From: JAXGXJ01 sp963829545
GTDB lineage: Bacteria; Actinomycetota; Thermoleophilia; RBG-16-64-13
Reading direction: 5' to 3'
Assembly (NCBI GenBank): GCA_963829545.1
Contig: CAWHIX010000005.1
Span: 96,445 to 160,444 of the forward strand
Length of the DNA stretch: 64,000 bases
Of this stretch, positions 52,173 to 62,996 are shown one piece after another; the stretch's first letter is position 1; each line of letters starts with the position of its first letter. A program made the position numbers and the translations under genes. The notes below the pieces were generated by a model, which ran no database searches, was not told the DNA's origin, and was given only the letters and a program-made list of their open reading frames with translations.

Positions 52173-53818
52173 TGTTGCGGCTCGTACTCCTCCGGGATGT
52201 AGTTGTACATCCGGTCACCTATGTCGTTGGGGTCCACGTGCTCCTTGATCTTCCGCTGGAAGATGAAGGTGAACGGCTGCTGGGCGGCGGCCCATTTCTT
52301 GAAGGTGCGATCGTCCGAGTGGCCCATCTCCAGATACATGGCTTCCTTGCCTGGCGGATAACCGATGGCAAGAGCGTCGGTGATGGCGTCCTCCATGTGC
52401 TTGATCCCGGCCCGGGTGGAGGCCTCGTCAGCCGGGTCGTAGGAAACAAACTGCTCAAGGCAGGTGTTGCCGCCTCCGGGATAGGAGCTCCCCGGGCCCA
52501 TCATGGCGTCGCCCCCGCACTGCACCAGGAGCCCATCCTTGGCGTCGCGCTCCAGTCCTGCACTCGCCGCGGGTATGTATCCTTTGACCCAGTCGGGCGT
52601 GCCTATCTGCATCCAGCTGCCGATGTAGCCGCCCGCCCACACGAAGTTGATGTGCTTGTGGCCCAGCCGGTTGAGGTAGACGTTGGTGAACTCCGCCATG
52701 TCCTTCTCGCAGAAGCGCTCGACCTTCCAGCCGCCCACCTCGGCGAGGATGTCGTCCAGGATCTGGTCCTGGAGCTCGATGTCGCCCGTGGAGCGACCGG
52801 CCAGCACGATCTGGAAGGATATCCGCATTTCCTCGGTGAGCTCGGCCACCCCCGGCTCTTTGAGGATCGCCGGAACGTCGCTGAGCTGCTTGGTGGGATC
52901 GGTGTACATCAGCCAGAACGCGGGGGCAAGGTCGGCGCCCGCCAGGTTGAACTGCCGGTGGAATATGAAACCGATCTCGTTGTCGTAGATCTTGTGGTAG
53001 GCGTCGGCCCATGCGTCCCACGAGGGCATCGCCACGGTGTAGACGCGGAAGGTTTCGTCGAGCGGAAGCCGGTAGGCCGGGACGGTGCCGGTCACCGGCC
53101 AGTCGGTGCGGCCGGGCCAGTGCGCCAGCTTGATGGAGCATTTGGTGAAGACGCCCAGGCCGCCGCGCTGGCCGATAGAGCCCCGCATGACCCCCCGCAC
53201 GCTCGGGCCCGGGCCCTCGCTGCAGACGTGGCCTGCTCCCGAGCCGAACGAGCCGCTGCGGACGATCTCACCGCTGGGCGTGACCCACTCCATGCCAAGG
53301 AGGTTCTCTGCATGTCCTCCCATCCAGAAGCCGGCCGGTCCCATGCCGGCGAACGCGCAGGCGGCCGCCAACACCGAGCAGGAGCAGCCGGCGCCGATGA
53401 TGGTGCAGGTCCAGCCGCGTTTGATGGCCTCCGCATGCAACTGCGCATGGATCACGTACGGCTCCACGATGGCGATGCCGTTCTTCTCGTCGATCTCGAT
53501 CGCGTTCATGCGCCGCATGTCGAGCTGCATGGTGTCTTTGTCGTCGTAGATCGGCGCGGCCCAGTGATACCAGCCCGTGCCATGGGGCTTGACCTTGATC
53601 TTGTATTTGTTGGCGAGGCGGACGACGGCCTGGACCTCCTCGGTGGATGCGGGCATGACCGCCGCCACCGGGCGGGGCATGAAGTGGCTCAGGTCCGGGC
53701 GCACGAGGTCGGCCAGCCACTGGAAGGCGTACCCGTCCATGATCGCCGGGTTCCGGCTGACGTTCTCCTTGCCGACGATGTCCTCGAGCCCGGCATATGC
53801 TTCGTCAGAGATAGGCAT
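52169..53818 (-). CDS. FAD-linked oxidase type A (vanillyl-alcohol oxidase/GlcD fold), copy 1
   Basis: A 549-residue flavoprotein. ATG 53818 follows GGAGGGG. The FAD-binding PCMH domain spans residues about 40-260 (VMPASTEEVQAVVRLANKYK; HGTGWYHWAAP; MEWVTPSGEIVRSGSFGSGA). The rest is the FAD-oxidase C-terminal cap. FAD attachment His/Cys cannot be fixed by eye. It resembles type A copy 2 (58681-60172) over the full length. It is 13 bases from the Fe-S gene, suggesting a flavoprotein-Fe-S complex like glycolate or lactate oxidase. Likely substrate is a hydroxylated or phenolic compound. Confidence 0.83.
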   Translation of the reverse strand: MPISDEAYAGLEDIVGKENVSRNPAIMDGYAFQWLADLVRPDLSHFMPRPVAAVMPASTEEVQAVVRLANKYKIKVKPHGTGWYHWAAPIYDDKDTMQLDMRRMNAIEIDEKNGIAIVEPYVIHAQLHAEAIKRGWTCTIIGAGCSCSVLAAACAFAGMGPAGFWMGGHAENLLGMEWVTPSGEIVRSGSFGSGAGHVCSEGPGPSVRGVMRGSIGQRGGLGVFTKCSIKLAHWPGRTDWPVTGTVPAYRLPLDETFRVYTVAMPSWDAWADAYHKIYDNEIGFIFHRQFNLAGADLAPAFWLMYTDPTKQLSDVPAILKEPGVAELTEEMRISFQIVLAGRSTGDIELQDQILDDILAEVGGWKVERFCEKDMAEFTNVYLNRLGHKHINFVWAGGYIGSWMQIGTPDWVKGYIPAASAGLERDAKDGLLVQCGGDAMMGPGSSYPGGGNTCLEQFVSYDPADEASTRAGIKHMEDAITDALAIGYPPGKEAMYLEMGHSDDRTFKKWAAAQQPFTFIFQRKIKEHVDPNDIGDRMYNYIPEEYEPQQ

Positions 53819-53831
53819 GATCCCCTCCTCT

Positions 53832-55134
53832 TTACAGAGATCGCTCGAGCAGCTCGAGCACATCGAGAACTTCTAGGTCGATAGCGCCTGCGACCACCGC
53901 TTCGGCGAAGTTCTTCTCGCACCCCGAGCAGGCGGTGACCAGGGCCTCGGCCCCGGTGCTCTTGGCTTCCTCCACGCGTTTGCCCGCCGTCCAGGCGTTG
54001 AACTCGGGATAGGCCTCCCGCACGTTGCCGCCCGCGCCGCAGCACCAGGCAGCTTCGCGGCTGCGCTCCATCTCCACCAGCTCCACGCCGGGGATGGCCC
54101 TGAGGACGTCGCGCGGGGCGTCGTAGACCCCGTAGGCTCCGTTGTAGCGGGGGCGGGGCGGGTCGTAGACGACCGCCTGGCCGTAGATCTTGACCTCCTT
54201 GCCGTTCCAGGCCTCGTAGTCCTCGCCCTGGCGGCCCAGGTGGCACGGGTCGTGATAGGTGACGCTGAGCGGCACCCTCTTGCTGGGCTTGAGGCGGCCG
54301 TCTTTGAGCAGCCGGTCGGCCAGCTGGGTGGTGTGCAGGATCTCGGGGACGGGTGTGTCGGCGCCAGGCCCCGCGGCCGCCGCTTCCGGATACAGCCGCT
54401 TGAACGTCCAGAAGCAGGTGGCGCAGGGCGTGACGACGGTCGTGACGCCGGCCGCCGCCCATTTCTCCAGATTGGCTTTGGCCGCGGCGGCGAAGTCGTC
54501 GCGGTAGCCCATGTCGTAGGCCTTGCCCGTGCAGCAGGCCTCGTTCGGATCGATGGCGAAGTCGACGCCGCCCTTCTTGAGTACCTTGGCCGCCGCCTGC
54601 ACCGCCGAGCGCAGCGTGGGGTCGAAGGAGTAGCGGCAGCCGGCGTGGAACAGCACGGGCGCCGGGGCTGCGCCGCCGGCCCCCAGCTCCTTCAGTCCCA
54701 GACCGTCTGCCCACGTGGCCCTGTCGGCCTGCGACTGTCCGGCGAAGTTGCCGGCTTCCCGCAGGTTGCCGATGAGCTTCGGGTACGCGGCCGGGACCTT
54801 GCCCTGCTCGTTCAGCGTGCGCCGGAACTCCTTGATGCCGGCCAGCGGCTCCATGTCGTAGCGGCAGACCTTGCAGGCCACGTCGCAGCTGCCGCACAGC
54901 TGGCATTTGAACGCGATGTCCACGACGCAGTCGTCCACTTCGGCTCCGCCCCTGCAGGAGCGACAGCATGGTGATCAGCCTTCCGCCTCCCGAGTAGGAG
55001 TGGAAATGGTTGTAGTCCACGCTGGGGCAGCCCTTGGCGTACTGGTGGCTCTTGACCAGGTCGAAGGGGATCCATTTGCAGTAGGAGCAGCGGGTGCACC
55101 GCAGCGCGTCCGCTTTGAAGTCTTCAAGTGCCAT
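53832..55134 (-). CDS. CCG-domain Fe-S oxidoreductase (GlcF/HdrB-like), copy 1 (one frameshift)
   Basis: About 433 residues. N-terminal clusters: LRCTRCSYCKWIPFD...GCPSVDYN and CQLCGSCDVACKVCRYD. CCG-type motifs: FHAGCRYS with EACCTGKAYD, then YHDPCHLGRQG with AAWCCGAGGNV and TACSGCEKN. The ATG at 55134 (ALEDFKADALRCTRC) and the main frame are separated by one extra base near 54943 (CGGAGCCGAAG). It should relay electrons between the FAD oxidases and a carrier. It lies between type B (upstream) and type A (downstream) FAD genes. Confidence 0.85.
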
Positions 55135-55158
55135 GATGGTCGTCTCCCTCCTTCCGGT

Positions 55159-56630
55159 CTAGAAGCAGAGCTTGCTGGGGTTGAGGATGTTGTTGGGGTC
55201 AAGGATCTTCTTGACCGCGCGCAGGATGTCCCGCGACGCTGCATCGCGGTTATAGACGGCGTCGGCCCATTCGCCGTAGGGACGGGAGAAGTAGGCGGCG
55301 CCCTCGGCCATCAGCCGCCGGCCGGCAGCGCTGTAGAGGGCGCGGGCCTTGGCCGCCTCGGCCTTGTCCTCCGGCGCATACGGCAGGCTGAACTCCATGT
55401 GATACGACACACCCTGGTGTTGCGGCTGCAGGTAGACGCCGACGTCGGCCACGGGGTAATCGTGAGCAACAGCAGCTCGCAGCATGGTAGCCAGGTGGCC
55501 CGGAGCGTTCTCCAGGTGGGTGTGGAAGAAGATGTCGGCCACGCCGCCTTTGGCGCGCAGCTTCCAGTGCGGGTCGGCCGCCACGCCGCCGAGCACCGCG
55601 TCCACGCGACTGCTGGCCACGCCGGGGAGCGCGGGCTGCAGCTTGAGCCCCCGGGCCGCCACCTCGCCGGCGATGTCCTGCTCCGCCACCGCCACCCGCT
55701 GGCCGGCGCGAAGCGCACGGCCACCGATGCCGACGACAAGAGTCCAGGCGGGGAGCGCCCCGCGAAGCGCGGCGGCCTCGGCACTGTCGGCGGCCAGCAA
55801 CGTCGCCAGGTAGGCGGCATTGACGATCAGCAGTTCGTCGCCCAAGCGCAGCCGGGTCAACCGGTAGGACAGGTCCACCAGGTCGTCGAGCTTGGGGGCG
55901 CTCACAAACAGGGTCTTCTTGGGATCCGGGATGAGCTGTACGCGCACCGACGCCCAGGTCACGATGCCCAGCGTGCCCTGCGCGCCCGTGAGCAGCCGGA
56001 AGAAGTCGGTCTGAGCGGGGCCTTTCGGTTCCAGGAGTCGCCGGCCGGCGTTCCACTGGGCCTCGATGTCCGGTACCGAGTTGCCAGACTCCCCTGTGGA
56101 GAACTTCTGCCCGTTGCCCCACACCACCCCGCAGTTGCGAAGCGGTTCGGTGAGCGAGTAGTCGTAGCGGGGGACCAGGGTGGGCTGCCGCTCCAGAAGG
56201 CCGGCGACGACCGACTTGTTGGCCCGAGGGTACAGGGGCGGCACGATGGCCAGGCCCTCTTTGGCCAGAGCCGGCTGGAGCTGCCCGTAGGTGACCCCGG
56301 GCTCTATCACGGCGATGCGGTTCCGACTGTCGAGCTTGATGATCTGGTTCATCCGGGACAGATCCACCATGACGGCGCCGGGCACGCTGGGCACGGTGTC
56401 GCCGTAGAAGTGGGGCGCGCCGGAACTCACGGGCACCAGCGGTGTGCCCGTCTGGTTGGCCCACACCACCAGGGCCTGGACCTCGTCCTCGTGCCCGGCC
56501 GCACGACGGCTTTGGGCTTGATGGAGAGCACGAAGCTCTCGTCGCTCGCGTACGAGGCTAGAACGTCGGGGTCGTCGAGAACCTGTTCGCCACCGACAAG
56601 GCATACCAGGTCTCTCTTCAGATTCGTCAC
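55159..56630 (-). CDS. FAD-linked oxidase type B (GlcD/lactate dehydrogenase-like), copy 1 (one frameshift)
   Basis: About 490 residues. It starts at GTG 56630 (TNLKRDLVCLVGGEQVLDD) and changes frame near 56500 after KPKAVVRPG. Then EDEVQALVVWANQTGTPLVP continues in the other frame. The PCMH domain has VPVSSGAPHFYGDTVP, VAVIEPGVTYGQLQ-type and LLTGAQGTLGIVTWASVR; the C-terminus ends KKILDPNNILNPSKLCF, the usual end of this family. The N-terminal 40 residues agree in position with copy 2, so the shift is a local indel. Confidence 0.82.
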
Positions 56631-56720
56631 GTGGGACACCTGCCTTACGTTGAGTGACCAGTGGCCATGGCAAACGGCACTGCAGGAAGAGCACGCGGAC
56701 GGGAGCGTGCCAGCAAGAAC

Positions 56721-56746
56721 AGGGGGGTTCCCGTAGGAACCCCCCT
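56721..56746 (-). terminator. Hairpin between binding lipoprotein and FAD type B genes
   Basis: AGGGGGGTTCC-CGTA-GGAACCCCCCT, an 11-bp perfect stem (56721-56731/56736-56746), 27 bases after the lipoprotein stop. A weak U-containing tail follows. As at 4783-4822, it sits just behind a binding-protein gene and probably limits read-through. Confidence 0.65.
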
Positions 56747-56773
56747 TCATAGATCTCTACTTTCCAGGAACCG

Positions 56774-58152
56774 CTATTTCGGCGGAGCTGGCAGGATGTT
56801 GTGCAGCGGATACGAACCGAGCTCAACGATCGTCTCGTTCTGGATCTGCTGGATCCGCACCGCATCTACACCTTGAGGGTCACCCTCGCCGTAGGTCAAC
56901 GGGGAGACGGTGATGCCGCCGGTGCTCATGTCTTTGATCTGCCTGAAGCCCTTCTCCAGTACATCGATGGACGTCAGTTTGGCAGGATCGACCGCCATGC
57001 TGGCCAGTCGCAGAGCCTCCACCTGAGTCATGGCCTCGATCACGCCGTCCAGGTACATGACGTTCCCGTTCTTCTTGTCCGGCCGGTACGTCTCCTGCAG
57101 CAGGTTGGCGAAGGCAATACCGTCGTTCTGGGCATCCAAAGCGCAATAGTCGCCGGCGACTACTACCCCGTTGCCCTTCGCGCCCATGTCGGGCAGGAAG
57201 ATCTGGAGGTGGGACGGAGCGCCGAAGGCAAAGGTGATCTCGTACGGAAGACCGACACCCATTCCCAGACGGACTGCTTCCCCGATCGTCGGTTGACTGC
57301 CGGCATTGATCATGATACCGAGCGCAAGATCGACCTTGTTGTCCTTCAGCCAGGCGAGTTGGGTGGTCGGAGGAGAGGTGGGAACCATCGGCACGAACTG
57401 GGCGCCTACGAATTCGTAGCCGATTTGCTCCAGATACGCCTTCATCTCAGGAATATCGAGGCCCCGGCCCAGGGCGCTATCGGCGGTCAGATAGGCGACT
57501 CTCGGTTTGCGGCTGGTGTCGGTCCAGTTCTCCAAGAACCAGTCCGCCACCGCGGCCATTTGGTCGGTATAGATGGGACCGTTCGAGAAGATGTTACCGG
57601 GGGGACTGAGGTACGCAGCCGATGTGGACTGGCCGGTCGCGCCGACACCGTCTTCTATGAGTTTGTCCTTCAGCGCCATGCCTTCCGGGGACCCGCTGAT
57701 CCTCTCTACCAGAAGACCCTTGGACTTCAAGTCATCGTAAATGGTCAGGGCCTTCTCGGGCGCAAGGGCATCGTCGGCCCATAGCAGTTCGAATGTGATA
57801 TTGGCCGGGATGATCTTATCGGTAGACCAGGGCGCCAAGATCTTGTTGTCGTTTACATACTTGACATAGTCCTGGAACCCAGCCAGCACGGCCGAGGTAT
57901 CTTCGGCATAGGCCCCGGTCAGTGCGAAGGTACCACCGACGTACAAGGTGACCGGTTGACCGACCGTCGTGGCGGTAGTGGCCGCGGTCGTGGCCGTGCC
58001 CCCGGCCGCGTGGTTTTAGTCGGAGCGGCCGCTGTAGTTTCAGTCGGAGCGGCCGCGGTCGTGGTCGTCTCATCTTCCCCGCCGCACGCCACCACCAAGG
58101 GAAGTGCTAGCAGTACGATCAGCGCCATACTCAGAATCAGGATTCTCTTCAT
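56774..58152 (-). CDS. Branched-chain-type ABC substrate-binding lipoprotein (LivJ/Peripla_BP_6), orphan (one frameshift)
   Basis: About 459 residues. Lipoprotein signal with LVVAC (lipid Cys23), then a Thr/Ala-rich linker, then a type I periplasmic-binding fold (LYVGGTFALTGAYAEDTSA; KPRVAYLTADSALGRGLDIP; LDGVIEAMTQVEALRLA). Linker and body are in different frames; a missing base near 58010 explains this. No permease or ATPase of the Liv type is in the window, so either they are elsewhere or the protein is a sensor. Its placement among the FAD and Fe-S genes suggests an aromatic or organic acid ligand. Confidence 0.85.
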
Positions 58153-58182
58153 CTCTCAGCCCCTCTCAAGTGTTGTCCCCAG

Positions 58183-58257
58183 TCATTGCTTGAAGCCTTT
58201 GCCCCCACCGAGTTTCCGCACCTCCTTGCCGAGACTGCGAAGCGAAAAATCGCCCAT
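58183..58257 (-). CDS. Possible 24-residue small protein
   Basis: ATG at 58257 preceded by GAGGAG at seven bases gives MGDFSLRSLGKEVRKLGGGK plus four residues, then TGA. Basic and amphipathic. It lies in the 216-base spacer between ferredoxin and the lipoprotein gene, which otherwise shows nothing. It may be the residue of a larger gene, or chance. Confidence 0.25.
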   Translation of the reverse strand: MGDFSLRSLGKEVRKLGGGKGFKQ

Positions 58258-58368
58258 CACGTATCTCCTCACGCTTCACTCGAGATCGACTATGCCGCAG
58301 AGAACAACCTGGGGGTCTCTCCCGGGTGCAGCGAACACCATTTTGCCAGGAGTTCCTCCGTGCTCTCT

Positions 58369-58572
58369 TCATGAGAAGGGTCCAGCATCTATGGCTTGTG
58401 CCGGGCAGTCAGGGATACACACCGGAGCGGGATTGGCGCCCACGCACTCCGTGCATCTGCTCGGATCGACTACGGAGATCATGTCCCCCTCCGTAATCGC
58501 CCCATTGGGGCAAACACGTGCAGCATTGCATATGCCGCACGCCATGCATTCGTCACTTATCATATAGGCCAT
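58369..58572 (-). CDS. Small 2x[4Fe-4S] ferredoxin (YfhL-like)
   Basis: A 67-residue ferredoxin. The first site, CMACGICNAARVCPNGAI, has a two-residue insertion before the last Cys. The second, CTECVGANPAPVCIPDCPAQAI, has the long loop usual in YfhL-type ferredoxins. A free electron carrier for the flanking FAD/Fe-S systems is the natural role. It lies between the type A copy 2 gene and the lipoprotein gene. Confidence 0.88.
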   Translation of the reverse strand: MAYMISDECMACGICNAARVCPNGAITEGDMISVVDPSRCTECVGANPAPVCIPDCPAQAIDAGPFS

Positions 58573-58680
58573 TGTCTTTCACTCCTACGCTTCTCAAGAC
58601 CGAATACTGCACCGCGTTACTCCGAGCCAGTCCCCGCGCCAAATCGGGGGGCCTGTGAAGGTCCACCCTCTTTCTAGCCG

Positions 58681-60172
58681 TCACGGATGGATCTTGCTGA
58701 TCCCCTTCGCGGGTATGACGCCGTTGGGATCGAGCATCTCCAGGGTCTTGTACCACCACCGGTGGTAGTTGGACAGAGCCGGCCCTACCCTGCGTTCGAC
58801 CTCCTCTTCCGAGACCATCGTGATCGCGAAGTACTTCTCATCGACAGCCCTGGCATTCTGACCGTGCTCCCAAGCGTCGACGGCTTTCCACGATTCCGGG
58901 TTCGAGGGGCTGAACTTGCAGAAGATCTCCGTCTTACCCAGGTGCCCGTGCTCAACACCCCATCCGAAGAAGCCTCCGCCGTCATCCGCGATGAGGCCCT
59001 TCTCGATCAGCGGGAGCTTGGCCTTGCCGGCTCCGATCGCCCAGCGGACGGTCAGGTCCCGCTGGCCCATGATCGGGATTCCCTTGAAGAACCCTCCCGG
59101 TCGGAAGGTCTCCCTGATCGAAGCGCTGATTCTGGTGCACTGGGCCAGCAGGATTCCCTCTGTCTCGGGATCTTCCACGAATTTCAGAGATTCTCCCTTG
59201 GTCTGGCCTATGATCGTTTCGAGTACCTTCTTCTTGTAGGCGAAGTCTCCCGCGGAGTCGCCGGCGATGATGACGAAGAAACCCGGACCCAGCGCCTCCT
59301 TGGAGGCGCGCTCGAACAAGGCCATCTCGTCTTCATTGCAGTTGGTGACGTTGGCGACCAGCATGGAGATGTTGAACCCCATCAGTTCCAGGGCGATTTC
59401 GCTTTCGCCGATCTTGGTCTCCGCCTGCATCATCTGCTCCAGCGTCGGGAAGCTGTAGTAGCGGGCCATCATGTTCGACGGGTTCTCGCTCAACGTGTAC
59501 TTCGGCGAGTACCCCTGCAACGGGTACCTGTCAGGCCCCGGCCAGTGATAGATCTTGAAGGCGACTTTGGTGAACACACCCGGCGTCAGACTGGGTGGCA
59601 TGACGCCTTGCACGAGGCACCGCAGCGAGGGGCCCGGTCCATCCCCGCAGAACCACTCGTCCGAGGATCCCCACGAACCGACCTTGATCAGCTCTCCGGT
59701 CGGGGTCACCCATTCAACGGCCAGATGGTTGCGGTCGTCCGCGCCGGTGGACTGGTCCATATGCCCATGGCCTTTGAGCATGGCCGAGCACTGCGCTCCC
59801 GAACCCTTGATGTTGGTGTTGAGACCGCGCTTGAACAGCTCGGCCTGTAGCTGCGCCGAGGTCACGTAGGGCTCGACCACCGCGTACATGTTCTTCTCGT
59901 TGATCTCGATGATCTGGTCCATGCGCGTCAGGTCGATCATGATCGATCCCCGGAGGGGCCACACAGGTGAAGCCGGTGCAGATCGGCCGGAACTGCAGCT
60001 TGTGCTTGTTGCAGAGGCGGACCACGGCCTGTACCTCGGCCGTGTTCTTGGGCATGACTACGGCGGCGAAATCGGTCTTGAAGTAGCTGTACATCATCAC
60101 CGGGTCGTCACAGAGGTTCTCCTCCCCCACGACGTCGGCGAAGGCCTCATGGATATCCTTCGCTAGAGTCAA
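58681..60172 (-). CDS. FAD-linked oxidase type A, copy 2 (one frameshift)
   Basis: About 496 residues, paralogous to 52169-53818 (shared VMPxxTxEVQAVVRLxNKxK, VVEPYVTSAQLQAELFKRG, VEWVTPTGELIKVGSWGSS). The start at TTG 60172 follows GGAGG at some distance. The N-terminal 64 residues and the rest are in different frames, meeting near 59962 where one extra base lies in TGTGTGG (giving CWPLRGSIMIDL). It is about 50 residues shorter than copy 1. The C-terminus (ALSNYHRWWYKTLEMLDPNG) is intact. Likely partner: the Fe-S protein upstream. Confidence 0.82.
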
Positions 60173-60191
60173 GGCTTATCGACCTCCTTCC

Positions 60192-61459
60192 TTACAGGGC
60201 CTGCGCGGCCAGTTCGACGATGTCGTGGACTTTGAGACTGCCGTGCTGCTTGGCGATGGTGTCGGCGAAGAGCTTCTCGCTCCACGGAGAGGCGGAGACG
60301 AGGGCCTCGGCACCGGTGGAGGCGGCTTCTTCGAGCCGCTGCGCGGCCGTCCATTCGGCGAACTCCGGATTGGAATCGGTGACACCGCCGCAGGAGCCAC
60401 TGCACCACGCGTACTCCTTGATGCGGTCCATCTCGGTGAGCGTTACGCCCGGTAGGCTCCTGATCACGTCGCGCGGAGGTTCGTAGACGCCGTTCGTCCC
60501 TCGCCGGTAGGGCCTCTGCGGTTCGAAGATGAAGCGGTCGCCGGGGACCTTCGTGCCTTGCCAATGGATCCACGGCTCTCCAAGCCGGCCCAGATGGCAG
60601 GGTCGTGATACGTGACCGAGAGATCCTGCGCCTTGCTGAACTTCAATGTGCCCGCAGCCAGAAGATCGGCCATGAGCTGGGTGGTGTGAAGCACCTTGAG
60701 GTCATCCTTGAGCCCGAAGCGGTCGTACAGGACTGCGAAGGCTTGGTAGCACATGGCGCAGCTGGTGACCAGCGTCTTCGCCCCGCTCTTCCTGATGACC
60801 TCCATGCTCTTGGCCGCCTGAGCCAGGAAGTCGTCCTTGTGACCCATCTCGTAGGCCCGCCCCCCGCAGCAGGTCTCGGCCTCGCCGGCGATACCGAAGT
60901 CGATGCCGGCGGCGGTGAGCACCTTGGCCGTGGCGGTGGCGACTCTCTGCATGTCCTTGTCGTAGCTGGTGAGACACCCTACGTGGTAGAGGACGTCCAC
61001 CTTCTCTCGACTCGCATCCTTCAGACCCAGCCCTTCGGCCCAGTCGCCGCGCTTGACCCCCTCAGTCGGGACCATACTGCCGGTCGTGCGCATACGGGCG
61101 ACCACCTTCTCGAGAGCCGGGTGGGCATGGCCGTCCTCGACCGCCTTGATACGCAGTTCCTGGAGAGGCTGGAGCACTTCCATGTCCATGCCGTACTTGC
61201 AGGAGACGTCGCAGGCGCCGCACATCTGGCAGTTGTAGATGCTCGAGAGGTACCAAGGCGTATAGGTGAACCCCTTCTGCAGTCCGGCAGCCCCCAGGTT
61301 CAGGCGGCCGCCCGCGGAGAAGAAATGGAAGTTGTACCGGGAGATGCTTGGACATACGTTCGCGTGCTCGAAGCCCTTTACCATCTGCAAGGGGATGAAC
61401 TTGCACGCCGAACACCGGCAGCACATATTCATATCGCCGGCATACTCTTCTAGTGCCAT
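60192..61459 (-). CDS. CCG-domain Fe-S oxidoreductase, copy 2 (one frameshift, degenerate last motif)
   Basis: About 422 residues, paralogous to 53832-55134 (ALEEYAGDMNMCCRCSACKF; CQMCGACDVSCKYGMD; HVGCLTSYD with AETCCGGRAYEMG). One C is missing near 60602 (GACCCTGCC for GACCCCTGCC), after which CHLGRLGEPWIHWQG and VYEPPRDVIRSLPG continue. The last motif reads SASPWSEKL where copy 1 has TACSGCEKN, so two Cys are replaced. This copy may have lost a cluster or changed partner. Starts with ATG 61459. Confidence 0.82.
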
Positions 61460-61511
61460 TTCGCTCCTTCCGTATCCTTCAGTAACCCTTGCTGGGGCGG
61501 CCAGGTGACCA

Positions 61512-62963
61512 CTAGAAGCACAGCTTCCCCGGGTTCATGACGTTGTTGGGGTCGAAGATCTGTCTGAGACTCTTCAGCATCTCGACCGAAGCCCCATCAC
61601 GGTTCATGATCATTCGACGCGCTCTCTCCGTGGGGCCGCGAGAAGAAGGCGCCGGCATCCATCAGAGCCTTGGTCGCGCCCCGGGAGAGGTTCCTCACAC
61701 GGTCGGCCTCGGCGGGGTCGGCCGGATCGTAGAAGAGGCTGAACTCCACGTGGTAACTCGTACCCTGCACGATGGGCTGGACGTAGACACCCACCTCGGT
61801 GACGGGGTATCCGGCGTTGGCGGCGAGATCTTGCACGATCTCGACGAGACCCGGGATCCTCTCCTGGGTCGTCAAGAAGAACACGTCTTCGCACGAGCCC
61901 TTTGGCCGGAGCTTCCAGTGGGGCTCCGGCGCTGGGCCGCTGGACGGTCTTCATGATGTCGCGAGCGGATAGGCCTGCCACCGATTGCGCGGCTCCAAGC
62001 CCAGGCGCATGGAAAGGGCGGTGATGTCGTCCAGGTAGGTGCTGACTCTTCCTCCGGGAAAGAACTCGTAGCCGGCCACCGTGTAGAAGAGGTCCACGCC
62101 GGAAGATCGGCCCTCAGACGGCGTGTAGTCCGCGGGCCAATCTTCGGCGAACAGGGCCGCGAGGTCGGTGCTCGAAAGCACGAAGCACTCGTTGACCATT
62201 CTCAGCCGGACGAGCCAGGCGCCATGTCGAGGAGCGGTTCGAGCCGGGAGGAGCCGACCACAAAGGGCTCCTCCAGGCTGGGGAGAAGCTCGCAGCGCAG
62301 AGAGGCCCAGGTGACGATGCCCATGGTCCCCTGGGCTCCCTGAACCAGCCGGTGCCAGGATGGCACGTGCGGGCCGTAGGGCGCCTTCTGCCTGCCGCCG
62401 ACCGCCCATTGCTCCTCTATGGTGCCCGGGCCGGCTGACTGCCCGGTGCGGAAATCGTCACCCGTGCCGAAGATCACCTCGATACACGCCAACGGGTCGG
62501 AGATGTCCCATTGATACTTGGGCATCACCACCGGCTCCCGGTCGAGCATGCTGCCGACGACGGACTTGGAGGCCCTCGGAGCAGGGGCATGTTGAGCCTG
62601 ATGCCCTCCTTCTTCGCGGCGGGTATGAGTTCGCCGAAGGTCACTCCGGGCTCGACCATGGCCACCCGGCGGGGCCGGTCCACAAGATGATCTTCTTCAT
62701 GCCGCGAGGTCGGCGACGATGGCGCCCCCAGCGCTCGGCACCGTGTCGCCCTTGAAATGAGGCCGGCCGGAACTCACCGGGACCAGCGGGGTGCCGGTCT
62801 CGGTTGCCAGGCCGACCAGTTGCTTCACCTGAGCGGCGGTCTGAGGCCTCACCACGCAGGCCGGCCGGGTCTTGTTGACAAAGCTCAGGTCCTCGGAGTA
62901 TGCGTCCAGCGTGGCGGCATCGTCGCTGACGTTCGCGCCCCCGAGCTAGCTCTCTATCAGCAT
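61512..62963 (-). pseudogene. FAD-linked oxidase type B, copy 2, heavily interrupted
   Basis: Similar to 55159-56630 along its length: DDAATLDAYSEDLSFVNKTR, VPVSSGRPHFKGDTVPSAGG, LVQGAQGTMGIVTWASLRCE, VGVYVQPIVQGTSYHVEFSL, and the end DPNNVMNPGKLCF. But the frame changes at least five times (near 62700, 62580, 62215, 61940, 61613), and a TAG (62946-62948) occupies codon 6 after ATG 62963. Either a decayed gene or poor sequence. Aligned with copy 1 it would be about 483 residues. Confidence 0.75.
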
Positions 62964-62996
62964 CTGTATGCGATCATCGTGTCTTTCTTGCCTCTC

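Noticed and set aside
52169..62963. The two FAD/Fe-S/FAD modules as an assembly duplication
   Set aside because: The corresponding proteins differ at many residues and in length, so they are genuine paralogues.
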